Below are positions 34,791 through 42,229 of a DNA stretch of 43,346 nucleotides, one piece after another (the stretch's first letter is position 1; each line of letters starts with the position of its first letter). The DNA comes from Phycisphaerae bacterium. GTDB lineage: Bacteria; Planctomycetota; Phycisphaerae; UBA1845. Where the stretch lies: assembly GCA_029260075.1 (NCBI GenBank), contig JAJDDY010000030.1, positions 1-43,346 of the forward strand. The letters run 5' to 3'. Below the pieces are notes generated by a model. The model saw only the letters and a list, made by a program, of their open reading frames with translations, was not told the origin of the DNA and did no database searches. Both the position numbers and the translations under genes were made by a program.

Positions 34791-35549
34791 TCAAGCGGTC
34801 GGGTTCACGTCCAAGCGTTTGGGCTTTCGTCGCATCCAACCCGGACGTCGCCACCACCACAGAGCCAGCCCACTCGCAGAGGTAAGCATGGCCAGGGCGC
34901 TCATCCCGCTCAATAGCCAGTGATTGAAGTTCTCTCGCGCGCCGTAGTCCATAATGTGCAGCATCCAGAAGAAGTCGAATATCCGCCAAACTTGGTTCCT
35001 ACGTTTGAGGATGTCCCCGGTCACCGGACAAACGTAGAGGTGCATCTGTTTCGGATGGTCGAGAATCACCTGATACACGGGCATGCGACCCTTGCGATAT
35101 TCAAGCGGAGGCTCGCCTTCGAGTAGCGTAACGGAAGCCACCGTTGTGTCGTGTGCGAAGTCAGCCAGCGCAGCTGAACTCGCTTCAGCTTCGCTGATCC
35201 GCACCTGCACATCGCCGGTGTCCGCATCGACCAAAGCGAGCGGTGCGCCCTTCTTGTCAATCAGCACATACGCAATGCGTTCACCGCTTCCGCGCAACAG
35301 TACGCGCGTCAGCGCACGGCGATCCACGCCTTGTTGCGAGGCCAGGTTCACCGCCTCCTCCGGCGACAGATATACGCGTGTGAGGTCGAGCGGCGCAACG
35401 ACCGGCGTTCGCTTGTCCTGATCGCCGTGCACGTTGTCGATGTCCAGCACGCTGAACATAAACCCGCCCGCGCTCCAAGCCAGAAGCTGCAAGCCCACGA
35501 TCAGTCCCAACCATCGGTGGACGAGATACCAGTTCTTTTTCCAACGCAC
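34791..35549 (-). CDS. PepSY-domain membrane protein
   Basis: A 252-residue PepSY-associated TM protein. A GTG start at 35549 follows GGAGAAC. The first helix 'HRWLGLIVGLQLLAWSAGG' (residues 11-29) has the conserved His-Arg-Trp-Leu-Gly of this family. A PepSY domain follows ('RVYLSPEEAVNLASQQGVDR', 'PLALVDADTGDV', 'VCPVTGDIL'), then 'WMLHIMDYGARENFNHWLLS' and a second helix 'GMSALAMLTSASGLALWWW'. Related proteins work in iron-siderophore reduction or peptidase inhibition. A single short unit with two helices is smaller than the four-helix forms. No iron genes nearby. Confidence 0.88.
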   Translation of the reverse strand: MRWKKNWYLVHRWLGLIVGLQLLAWSAGGFMFSVLDIDNVHGDQDKRTPVVAPLDLTRVYLSPEEAVNLASQQGVDRRALTRVLLRGSGERIAYVLIDKKGAPLALVDADTGDVQVRISEAEASSAALADFAHDTTVASVTLLEGEPPLEYRKGRMPVYQVILDHPKQMHLYVCPVTGDILKRRNQVWRIFDFFWMLHIMDYGARENFNHWLLSGMSALAMLTSASGLALWWWRRPGWMRRKPKRLDVNPTA

Positions 35550-35802
35550 TATTGTTCTCCACGTGGACGGACTGCCGCCAGGTCCAGGAATTTGAAGCGG
35601 TATGGCCCGAAATCATGAGAGATCGCTTTCTCGTCACGATATTCTCGACGTGGACATTCTATATGCGCCGCCCATCCGATAGAATAGCCCCCGCCATCGG
35701 GCGTGGCGTCGAGAATTATCCATTGGGGAATGACGGTGTTGAGGCCGCGCGTACGGCATCCACAGCGCGCCTACCTTGGAAGGTGTGCGAGAAGCCTCTT
35801 GC

Positions 35803-35871
35803 TTCGCCGCGCCCGCGAGGAAGCGGTTTTCACACGCGAGCCCGGATGGCTTTCTCACGGACGCGGCTCGG
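35803..35871. repeat. Palindromic intergenic repeat (family B), copy 5
   Basis: Arms 'TTCGCCGCGCCCG' and 'CGCGGCTCGG' (35862-35871) with the shared inner words 'GAGGAAGCGG' and 'TCACGG'. More diverged at its left arm than the other copies. Confidence 0.55.
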
Positions 35872-35900
35872 TTCATCGCAAACCGTCTAGTTCATCTTCT

Positions 35901-36032
35901 CCCGAGGAACTACCCGCCGTATCCGACTGGGGCATGGTCGCAGTGATGCTTCTGATGGTCACAGCGCGTACGTTGGTGATGGTGCGGGCGAGAGCTCGGC
36001 ACTCTTGTGTGGCACTGGCTACCTGCGGATGA
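35901..36032 (+). pseudogene. Orphan C-terminal sorting signal of a lost surface protein
   Basis: The frame reads 'PEELPAVSDWGMVAVMLLMV' followed by 'TARTLVMVRARARHSC' and stops at 36030-36032. That is the pattern of the C-terminal sorting tail also seen in the protein at 19180-21501 (PAVSxWG, membrane helix, Arg cluster). No surface-protein domain is readable upstream in this frame: a palindromic repeat is directly before it. I infer that the main part of the gene was deleted or scrambled. Confidence 0.55.
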
Positions 36033-36111
36033 TCCTTTGGCGGATTCTTTCTCTTGAACGTAACGCTCCGCCGTCCGAAACTGCGGGCACGGAAACGGTG
36101 GCGACGGCGTT

Positions 36112-36267
36112 GATGCCGCCAATCCGGTTCCGCCAACGATGGAACGTCGCCTCAGAATCCTCCGAGCCCTGGCCAACCGACGCGACATCGTTGCATTCCG
36201 ACAACATGCGATCCGCTTCTCGAAGCTTGTGAACAATCTGCTCCGGATTGTGTCGTATACGCCTAAT
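36112..36267 (-). pseudogene. IS3-family transposase OrfA relic
   Basis: On the minus strand the frame from 36267 down reads 'IRRIRHNPEQIVHKLREADR', then 'MLSECNDVAS', then 'EDSEATFHRWRNRIGGI'. This matches the helix-turn-helix N-terminus of IS3-family OrfA proteins (PEQIVxKLREAD ... SEATYHRWRNxYGG). There is no start codon at the expected place; the next part of OrfA (KRLKELExEN) and all of OrfB are missing. It is a degraded trace of an insertion sequence. Inverted repeats could not be found. Confidence 0.65.
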
Positions 36268-36463
36268 CTTCGAGTCCGTTGGCCCGATCGACCGGCTGCT
36301 GGGACTCCCATAACAGGTGAATCAGGATTTGGGTGGCAGGCCAACACAGTACCGTGAGTGCGGCACACAAGACTGAGAGCGTGCCACAGAGTATTGGGAG
36401 TGTGCTTCACGATACCGGGACGGCGCCATACAAGATTCGGAGGGGTAGTCGTTCCGCTATCGC

Positions 36464-36748
36464 CTACGCGATGGCGGCAAGTTGCTCGGCGTATTTCGGT
36501 TCCATGAGCACTTGGTCGGTGGGGACCATGGTGATGACGTCCCATGGGCAGACTTGCGCGCAGAGTTTGCATCCGATGCACACGGGTAGGTCGATGGTGC
36601 AGAGGCCCATGCTGTAGCCGGGGGTTCTGGGGTCGGAGATTTTGTCGATGCAGTCGACGGGGCACACGGTGACGCAGGCGTCGCAGCCGGTACACAGATC
36701 TTCGTCAAGAATCGCCAACTGTTTGGGTAGTTTTTTTTTCTTGGCCAT
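36464..36748 (-). CDS. Ferredoxin with two [4Fe-4S] clusters
   Basis: A 94-residue bacterial-type ferredoxin. First cluster motif 'CTGCDACVTVCPVDC' (CxxCxxCxxxCP, residues 19-33), second 'CIGCKLCAQVCPWD' (57-70), separated by an insert with an extra Cys49 ('GLCTIDLPVC'). A Lys-rich N-terminus (MAKKKKLPKQ) and a 25-residue C-terminal extension after the second motif. It would carry low-potential electrons in the cytoplasm. No redox partner gene is adjacent, and a decayed region lies next to it. The ATG at 36748 has a modest ribosome site. Confidence 0.93.
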   Translation of the reverse strand: MAKKKKLPKQLAILDEDLCTGCDACVTVCPVDCIDKISDPRTPGYSMGLCTIDLPVCIGCKLCAQVCPWDVITMVPTDQVLMEPKYAEQLAAIA

Positions 36749-36893
36749 GTCGGTCCGTCAGTGCATGCCTTCGAGCGGCGAACGGGTTCGTCTCTGGAAC
36801 CGGCACCACGCCGGCGGTTTTCGAATCACGCGTCTCGTGACTCTACTTCTGTCGGCATTCTAAAGGACGTCCGTCGGCATATCAACAGATAGG

Positions 36894-37664
36894 TTATTGT
36901 TGAGGCGAGTACCGCTTGCGTAGCGGTGCCCCGTTCTGGACCGGTGCCCCATTGTGGTGCGCCCGACCGTTGCGTCCGTTGCCGTTTCCGGCTGTGTCCT
37001 GGGTCCGGCGGGCTGACGAGAAGCGGCGCTGGCGTTGCAGCTTGCGGGCCTTGAGTTCTTCCGTCGTGATGAGACGTGCGCCTTTGGCCACAAGTTGCCG
37101 CAGGGTAAGGTCGGCTGTGGCCTCGCTCCAAAAGCCGCAGGCGTCCACGACGATCGTCACTGGCTTTTCGCGCGCGAGCAGGCCGAGCGCGAGCGCTTTG
37201 ATCGAGCGTTCGACCGCGACGCCGAAGAGAACGAACTCCCGGGTGTGTAGGACGTTGAACAGACGGTCTGCCTTGGGATTGCAGAGCAGGTCGTCGCCGC
37301 GCTTGCGGAAAATAATCTGCTGGCAACTGCTGAACGGGTCGGAGGAGCAGACCAGCGTATTATCAACCTCGATGCGTTCATGTACACCAAACAGCGTGAA
37401 GTCCATTTTCTGTTGACCCACAGATCCGTCGACACAGCCGACGTCCGGGGCTGAGCCTTTGAATTCGTCCGGTCGATGGGACTCGATCGATGCGATCATC
37501 GGCATCTCGTAACGCTTGGTCCATGCCACGACGTCGCGAAGGGCGGGTACAAGCTCCGCATAGTTGGCTACCCTTCGTGCGCCGGATCGGTCGCAAAACT
37601 CGTACTGTGTGTTCAGGTCAACCACAACGCACTCGAATGAGTGGCCATTTTTTTCAACGCCCAT
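36894..37664 (-). CDS. Isochorismatase-fold protein with Ser in place of catalytic Cys
   Basis: 256 residues from the ATG at 37664, preceded by GGAAGAGAAG; the frame open back to 37979 has no supported start there. It has the cysteine-hydrolase (nicotinamidase/isochorismatase) fold: 'FECVVVDLNTQYEF' (Asp16), 'QQIIFRKRGDD' (Lys121) and 'FVLFGVAVERSIKALALGLL', where the family has GVxxxxC. The position of the nucleophilic Cys is Ser154. Strand 'VTIVVDACGF' follows normally. After residue 205 comes a basic low-complexity tail (Arg, Gly, Asn, His). The protein may be non-catalytic or use Ser; its substrate is unknown. The tail could bind nucleic acid or another partner, which is inference. Confidence 0.8.
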   Translation of the reverse strand: MGVEKNGHSFECVVVDLNTQYEFCDRSGARRVANYAELVPALRDVVAWTKRYEMPMIASIESHRPDEFKGSAPDVGCVDGSVGQQKMDFTLFGVHERIEVDNTLVCSSDPFSSCQQIIFRKRGDDLLCNPKADRLFNVLHTREFVLFGVAVERSIKALALGLLAREKPVTIVVDACGFWSEATADLTLRQLVAKGARLITTEELKARKLQRQRRFSSARRTQDTAGNGNGRNGRAHHNGAPVQNGAPLRKRYSPQQ

Positions 37665-38441
37665 GCTTCTCTTCCCATGTTTCACGGGCCGCGCATGCGC
37701 CAGCGCTAGAACGCGCCAGAGTCGTCGTGAGCTGTGGACAGATGGGGTTGCTTCTTTCCCAGCGCCACGCAGTCCCGCAAGGTTGACATTGCTGTCACAT
37801 TTGAACCTGCAACAGTCTAGCGGGCATGTGTGCCGATGGCGACCAGATATTACGAATTTTTCTAAAGTTCTTATTTGAAACGGCTTATGTCGAGTCCGGC
37901 TGGTTTCGATCTCACGCCAGACCTTCGATGGCCCGTAAAGCGTACGGTACCAGCATGTTGAGGCGACTCGGCGGTCCACTAGATTGTTTACTAACTGTCA
38001 ATTTGACTACGCCCTAGTTTGGCGACTTGTGCGTTAGAAATGCAAACTAGGGCTACAGGTATCGGTTATCTGGGCTGATACGGCCGTCGCCGAGCGCGTT
38101 GCCGTAAGCGAAATCCGCCGTGACGATCGCCGCTTGACAGAATCTCGGCCCGATATCGCAGTTCGGAGAACGTCCCAAGCGCACAGGTTGCACGCAGGTG
38201 CGGCAATATCGGCGGACGGTCCTTGGTCAAGCTCGATAACCAACGCGGACGATAAAACTAGAGTTATCGGACATTTCGACTCTTGTCCGCTTAATGATTT
38301 GACCGCAGCGTTCGGTCGATGAGACATGCTGACGTGATTGCGGCTTGGGCACAATGTCCAGGGCCGGAGTCGACGCATCTTGTCTTGTCTAGTTCCGGCG
38401 AGCGTGCCGGTTACGAATTGTCCTGTGTAAGGGTCTGGATC
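37665..38441. other. Gap between divergent genes
   Basis: About 780 bases without a supported gene. It contains a perfect 11-bp inverted repeat (38011-38053) and an AT-richer part around 37850-38010 that may hold promoters for both sides. Confidence 0.4.
38011..38053. promoter_or_regulatory. Perfect inverted repeat, possible operator or RNA hairpin
   Basis: GCCCTAGTTTG (38011-38021) and CAAACTAGGGC (38043-38053), perfect over 11 bp with a 21-base loop. The flanks (CTAC.. / ..TAC) extend the match with one indel. Located between divergent genes, so a regulator site is possible; no protein is implied by sequence alone. Confidence 0.45.
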
Positions 38442-39614
38442 ATGGTTTTCATTTCCCCGCAACGGTTTGGTCGTACATTGCTCATCGTTTCCGTCTGTGT
38501 AGTGGCCGGTTGCCAGGAGCCCGAGGCCGTAACGGTGGTTCCGGAAAAGGCGTACGACGCGCGGGCGATACTCGCGGCGGTCAGTTCCAACGACATCACC
38601 ATGTTTGGCGAAAACGAAGCGGGGATGAACGTCAAGTTCTCGACGCGAACCGCTATCTCGTTGCAACAGCACACACAGGCCGATGTGGGGCGCGATTTCG
38701 ACGCCAACATCGATTGGACCGGGCAGCGCGTGGTGTTCGCGTCGACCCGTCACAATCAACTACCGGACCTATACATCAAGTCAGTGGACGGTGTTTCTGT
38801 TACGCAGCTTTCTGCCGACCCCGCGTCGGACGTGCAGCCGGTGTTCAGTCCGGATGGGAAGCGTGTCGCGTTCGCGAGTGATCGTTCCGGTAACTGGGAC
38901 ATCTGGATTATCGGCGTCGACGGCAAGCCGCCCGTGCAGGTTACCTCGGGACATGCGAACGAGATGCATCCCAGTTGGTCACCGGATGGTAGCCAACTTG
39001 TGTTTTGCAGTTTGCGGGCCGAGTCGGGCCAGTGGGAGCTCTGGATCGTCGACGCCATGGCCGGTTCGCAGAAGAGTTTTATCGGATACGGAATGTTTCC
39101 GGAGTGGTCACCCACGGGCGATGTGATCGTATACCAGCGGGCACGCGAGCGTGGTACGCAGGCGTTCAGTATATGGACGCTGACGATGGTCGACGGCGAA
39201 CCGCGCTATCCAACGGAGGTCGCGGCGTCGGCGTCACAGGCCATGATTGCGCCAACGTGGAGCCCTACGGGAGATCAGATTGCGTTCTCCGCTACGTCGG
39301 TTGATGCGCTGGCAACGCCTGATGCTATGGGCAGGGTTGGCGACGGTGTGTTCGACATCTGGTTGATGGACGCCCGTGGGCGTGGCAAAGTCAGATTGAC
39401 GGACGGTCACACGTTCAACTATGGCCCGACGTTTTCACCGAACGGACGCATCTTTTTCACGAGCGACCGTTCCGGTCATGACTGCCTGTGGTCGGTACTT
39501 CCGGGCGGATACTTCGAGACACGTGGCATTGATCATGACACGGCGGCGTCAGTCCCTACACCGAAGGCGAAGACGGTTCGCACCGTCGAGATGGGTAGTT
39601 CGCCGAACGGTTGA
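38442..39614 (+). CDS. TolB-like beta-propeller lipoprotein
   Basis: I use the ATG at 38442, which gives a lipoprotein signal 'RTLLIVSVCVVAGCQEPEAV' with lipobox VAGC; the frame opens at 38319. 390 residues. The body is a series of WD40-like PD40 blades: 'VQPVFSPDGKRVAFASDRSG', 'MHPSWSPDGSQLVFCSLRAE', 'FPEWSPTGDVIVYQRARERG', 'APTWSPTGDQIAFSAT' and 'YGPTFSPNGRIFFTSDRSGH'. Such propellers, as in TolB, bind partner proteins in the periplasm; here the anchor is lipid and there is no Tol gene beside it. The next gene also encodes a lipoprotein on the same strand, so the pair may form an envelope complex. Confidence 0.87.
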   Translation: MVFISPQRFGRTLLIVSVCVVAGCQEPEAVTVVPEKAYDARAILAAVSSNDITMFGENEAGMNVKFSTRTAISLQQHTQADVGRDFDANIDWTGQRVVFASTRHNQLPDLYIKSVDGVSVTQLSADPASDVQPVFSPDGKRVAFASDRSGNWDIWIIGVDGKPPVQVTSGHANEMHPSWSPDGSQLVFCSLRAESGQWELWIVDAMAGSQKSFIGYGMFPEWSPTGDVIVYQRARERGTQAFSIWTLTMVDGEPRYPTEVAASASQAMIAPTWSPTGDQIAFSATSVDALATPDAMGRVGDGVFDIWLMDARGRGKVRLTDGHTFNYGPTFSPNGRIFFTSDRSGHDCLWSVLPGGYFETRGIDHDTAASVPTPKAKTVRTVEMGSSPNG

Positions 39615-39745
39615 TAGATTGCCGGATTTCAGTTGTTTCCGGCAAAAGGGGACTCGCGAAATAGACGATGAGTCCTTTGGTCAGGATGACCATGCATGGT
39701 AGTTGGACGCCGCGCCGAGTGGGCGGGACAGGAGTGCGATCAAGG

Positions 39746-40492
39746 ATGATCGATCAAAGTGTAACTACGGCCCGTATGACCGTGTCCGTGTTGTTGTTCG
39801 GGGCGGTGCTTGGCCTTGGATGTCGAAGCCGGCAAACGGCGGTTTCGGTGTCGATTGAGAATCCGACGCTGTCGCCGATGGTCGTGGCGGTGGCGCCGGC
39901 GCTGAACTTGAGCGGTTCGAAGGACTTTGATCCGAACCGCTTCGCCGACACTATGGCGAGTGAGTTGAGCTACGCCGAGGGCGTCTCGGTGGTTCCCGTC
40001 AGTCGCGTCTTGGGCGTTCTTGGGGAACAGGGGTTGACGCAGGTTGATTCGCGCGATCTTGCGCTCGAGTTGGTGGACCGACTCGGTGCGGACGCGATAC
40101 TTGTTTTCGCGGTGACCGGGTATGACCCATACGATCCTCCAAAGATCGGTATCTCGGCTCAGCTCTTCGGCAACAGGCCGGGGGCAGGTACCCGTGGCGT
40201 CGATCCCTTCGCGCTTTCGCGGCAAGCCGGCCTTGTCGCAGCTCGAAACGGGACGCTTCCGCCGGGGTTGTTGGGTCAACACCAGCAGATGTACGACGCC
40301 GCGCATCAGTCGGTTGTCGGAGACATTCGGGCGTTTGCCGCAAAGAGAAACGGTGAGGGGACTCCGTACGGTTGGCGCAAGTACGTGGTTAGCCAGCAGC
40401 ATTTTATCGAATACTGTTGTCATACCACGATTGCGGCGTTGTTGAGTGGCGGGCAGGGATCTGTTCTCGCGGGCAGTGGCTCCGAGAGGTAA
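39746..40492 (+). CDS. CsgG/LpoB-like lipoprotein
   Basis: 248 residues from the ATG at 39746 (a Met at 39668 or 39776 is possible). Lipoprotein signal 'VSVLLFGAVLGLGCRSRQTA' with lipobox LGLGC. Then a region like CsgG/LpoB/GNA1162 proteins: 'MVVAVAPALNLSGSKDFDPN', 'FADTMASELSYAEGVSVVPV', 'RLGADAILVFAVTGYDPYDP'. Its last third ('YDAAHQSVVGDIRAFAAKRN', 'YVVSQQHFIEYCCHTTIAAL') is not part of those families as far as I can see and may be planctomycete-specific. A role in envelope assembly is suggested by fold only. It follows the propeller lipoprotein and ends 8 bases before a small gene with a good ribosome site. Confidence 0.72.
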   Translation: MIDQSVTTARMTVSVLLFGAVLGLGCRSRQTAVSVSIENPTLSPMVVAVAPALNLSGSKDFDPNRFADTMASELSYAEGVSVVPVSRVLGVLGEQGLTQVDSRDLALELVDRLGADAILVFAVTGYDPYDPPKIGISAQLFGNRPGAGTRGVDPFALSRQAGLVAARNGTLPPGLLGQHQQMYDAAHQSVVGDIRAFAAKRNGEGTPYGWRKYVVSQQHFIEYCCHTTIAALLSGGQGSVLAGSGSER

Positions 40493-40500
40493 GGATACCA

Positions 40501-40725
40501 ATGGTGATTCGGCAGCTTTCTCTGGTAAAAGGCGAGGAACGGTTTGTGTTCCGATACCAAACTGGGCGAGAATCGGAAGTCATTGACGCTTTCGCATCTT
40601 TGGCTTCGGACAGTGCCAGTCGGTTCGACTGGTTCGACGCGGCTGTGCTCAGTTACCAGATGGGTCGAAGGTTAGAGACGGAACTCGATCAGATCGCGAC
40701 GTATTCTGAAGAGCATGGACGATAA
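40501..40725 (+). CDS. Small conserved-looking protein of unknown function
   Basis: 74 residues. AAGGAT stands 6-7 bases before the ATG at 40501, and the lipoprotein gene ends 8 bases upstream, so co-transcription is likely. Sequence 'LSLVKGEERFVFRYQTGRES' then 'FDWFDAAVLSYQMGRRLETE' suggests a beta hairpin plus amphipathic helices, soluble and acidic at the C-terminus. No signal peptide. It might be a cytoplasmic partner or regulator. No family recognised. Confidence 0.72.
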   Translation: MVIRQLSLVKGEERFVFRYQTGRESEVIDAFASLASDSASRFDWFDAAVLSYQMGRRLETELDQIATYSEEHGR

Positions 40726-40792
40726 CGGGTGTCCAAACGGGCCTAAGATAAGGTATCCGGGGCGTTGTCGCGCCGATGTGTGACGAGCGATC

Positions 40793-41815
40793 ATGACAGA
40801 GAATACTTTGATAGACGAGTTCCTCAATTACCTGAAGTTCGAGCGACACTTCTCGCCGCATACGGCCAAGTGTTATGCCGCCGATCTTGCACAGTTCAGT
40901 GCCTTCCTAGTGGGAGACACGGAACGAGCGAGGGGTGGACAGAGCTTCGTGAACCCGGCGCCCAGCGTCCGATCTACCGCAGTCGCGGGCGAACATCCGC
41001 CGACTGTCACGACCGGCACGACGGCGGTGCTCACGTCTACGGGGATCGGACAGAAGCTCCGCGCCGTGACCCCGGAGATCGTGAAGTCATTCCTGGGATT
41101 CCTTGGGGGGCAAAGTTACTCCAAGTCCACCGTAGCCCGAAAGCTCGCGACCCTACGAAGCTTCTATAAGTTCTGCTTGCGTCGCGGATACGTTGAGGCG
41201 CATCCGCTGGCTGCAATTCGAACGCCCAAGCAGGAGAAACGTCTTCCGAAGTTTCTCGAGCTCGAACAAATTACCACGCTCCTAAGTACACCCGACGACA
41301 ACACGCTCTTGGGCGCGCGGGATCGAGCGATTCTCGAAGTGCTCTTCTCTACCGGTGTGCGGGTTAGCGAACTTGTTGACCTGAACTTCGCCGATGTGGA
41401 CAACGAGGCTCAGTTGATACGCGTTCGCGGTAAGGGCAAGAAGCAGCGTACGGCGCCGATCGGAGCCACTGCGATTTCCGCAATGAATCGATACTTAGAC
41501 CTTCGCCGCGCAGACGCTCGGTCCGCCAACTTTGATCAGGTGGCCTTGTTCGTCAACAAGCACGGGCAACGTCTGAGCACGCGAAGCGTACGCCGCAAAC
41601 TCGACAAGTACCTCGCCGAAGCCGGACTCGATCCGAGTATCAGTCCACACACGTTGCGGCATAGCTTTGCGACGCACATGCTTAACAATGGCGCCGATCT
41701 TCGCAGCGTTCAAGAGCTACTCGGCCATCAGTCGCTGTCCACGACGCAGGTCTACACGCACCTGACGACGCCGCGACTGAAGGCTGCATACGACGACGCG
41801 CACCCGAGGTCGTAA
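40793..41815 (+). CDS. XerC/XerD-type tyrosine recombinase
   Basis: A 340-residue site-specific recombinase. N-terminal SAM-like core-binding domain ('FLNYLKFERHFSPHTAKCYA', then 'STVARKLATLRSFYKFCLRR') and catalytic domain with all active residues: Arg190 in 'STGVRVSELVDL', Lys214 in 'VRGKGKKQRTAPIG', His286 and Arg289 in 'SPHTLRHSFATHML', His312 in 'LLGHQSLSTTQVYTH' and nucleophile Tyr321. It should resolve chromosome dimers at dif with FtsK. About 45 extra residues (about 42-88, Thr/Val/Gly-rich) lie in the N-terminal domain, after 'DLAQFSAFL'. XerC and XerD cannot be told apart here. A T-rich terminator follows. Confidence 0.95.
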   Translation: MTENTLIDEFLNYLKFERHFSPHTAKCYAADLAQFSAFLVGDTERARGGQSFVNPAPSVRSTAVAGEHPPTVTTGTTAVLTSTGIGQKLRAVTPEIVKSFLGFLGGQSYSKSTVARKLATLRSFYKFCLRRGYVEAHPLAAIRTPKQEKRLPKFLELEQITTLLSTPDDNTLLGARDRAILEVLFSTGVRVSELVDLNFADVDNEAQLIRVRGKGKKQRTAPIGATAISAMNRYLDLRRADARSANFDQVALFVNKHGQRLSTRSVRRKLDKYLAEAGLDPSISPHTLRHSFATHMLNNGADLRSVQELLGHQSLSTTQVYTHLTTPRLKAAYDDAHPRS

Positions 41816-41864
41816 CGCCGACCTGAACCGTCGCCGTCCTAGGAGGCCACAATCGAAACCACTC

Positions 41865-41897
41865 AAACCGCGGACGCATGTCGTTCGCGGTTTTTTT
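41865..41897 (+). terminator. Rho-independent terminator after the Xer recombinase
   Basis: AAACCGCG (41865-41872) pairs with CGCGGTTT (41886-41893), and the inner GACG/CGTT (41873-41876 with 41882-41885) lengthens the stem to 12 pairs, followed by a run of T. It is 50 bases after the recombinase stop codon. Confidence 0.85.
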
Positions 41898-41960
41898 GTT
41901 GGTGCGTCGACCATCACCGCCGTGCCAAGAATCCTTCTTCCAACCCGCTGTGCGGTCAAT

Positions 41961-41993
41961 CCGCTGTGCCGTGAATCCTTTCTCGGCACCTGC
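41961..41993 (-). repeat. Single reverse unit of hairpin repeat family D
   Basis: Sequence 'GTGCCGTGAATCCTTTCTCG' (41967-41986) then GCACC is the reverse complement of the family unit at 34544-34759 (GGTGCGAGAAAGGATTCACG) with few changes; flanks GTGCC and GGCAC pair. Confidence 0.55.
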
Positions 41994-42075
41994 CTACGGG
42001 CGTTCCCTGCGAATTCGACCGTCGCGCCGATATTCGGGAGTCCCTTCCCCTGGACCGTTGGAGCCCATGGAACGC

Positions 42076-42095
42076 AGTCCCGGCGTACCGGGACT
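42076..42095. repeat. Perfect 8-bp hairpin
   Basis: AGTCCCGG (42076-42083), loop CGTA, CCGGGACT (42088-42095). Same style (8-bp stem, 4-base loop) as the hairpin at 6940-6959, but a different sequence. It lies in the gap between convergent genes and has no T-tract. Confidence 0.5.
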
Positions 42096-42229
42096 GCCGG
42101 GAGTTGGGGACGAGTTAGACTCTTACTCTGAGACTTCTCTGCGTCTTGCTCGCATCTTGTCAGGGTGCTGTTTGGTTGTGGCCAAAGGCCGCCTTGGGAA
42201 TATCGTCCCGGGATGCTTTCAGACACCAT

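Larger units (their letters stand above)
35550..36463. other. Decayed zone between PepSY and ferredoxin genes
   Basis: About 900 bases with no intact gene. It contains a palindromic repeat (35803-35871), an orphan C-terminal sorting tail (35901-36032) and an IS3 orfA relic (36112-36267). The stretch around 36355-36450 has loosely repeated short words without clear structure. Confidence 0.6.
41898..42229. other. Gap with repeat units and a hairpin
   Basis: Contains one reverse copy of the hairpin repeat at 34.5 kb (41961-41993) and a perfect hairpin (42076-42095). No gene recognised. Confidence 0.5.

Noticed and set aside
35910-36695. 261-residue minus-strand frame
   Set aside because: It is mostly a shadow of the ferredoxin gene and of the relic zone; His/Arg-rich and matching nothing.
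38034-38759. 241-residue minus-strand frame near the propeller lipoprotein
   Set aside because: It overlaps the well-supported plus-strand lipoprotein and has no motif.
40793-41815. Integrase of a mobile island
   Set aside because: Sequence fits housekeeping Xer, no tRNA or attachment-site duplication is seen, and flanking genes are ordinary envelope genes.
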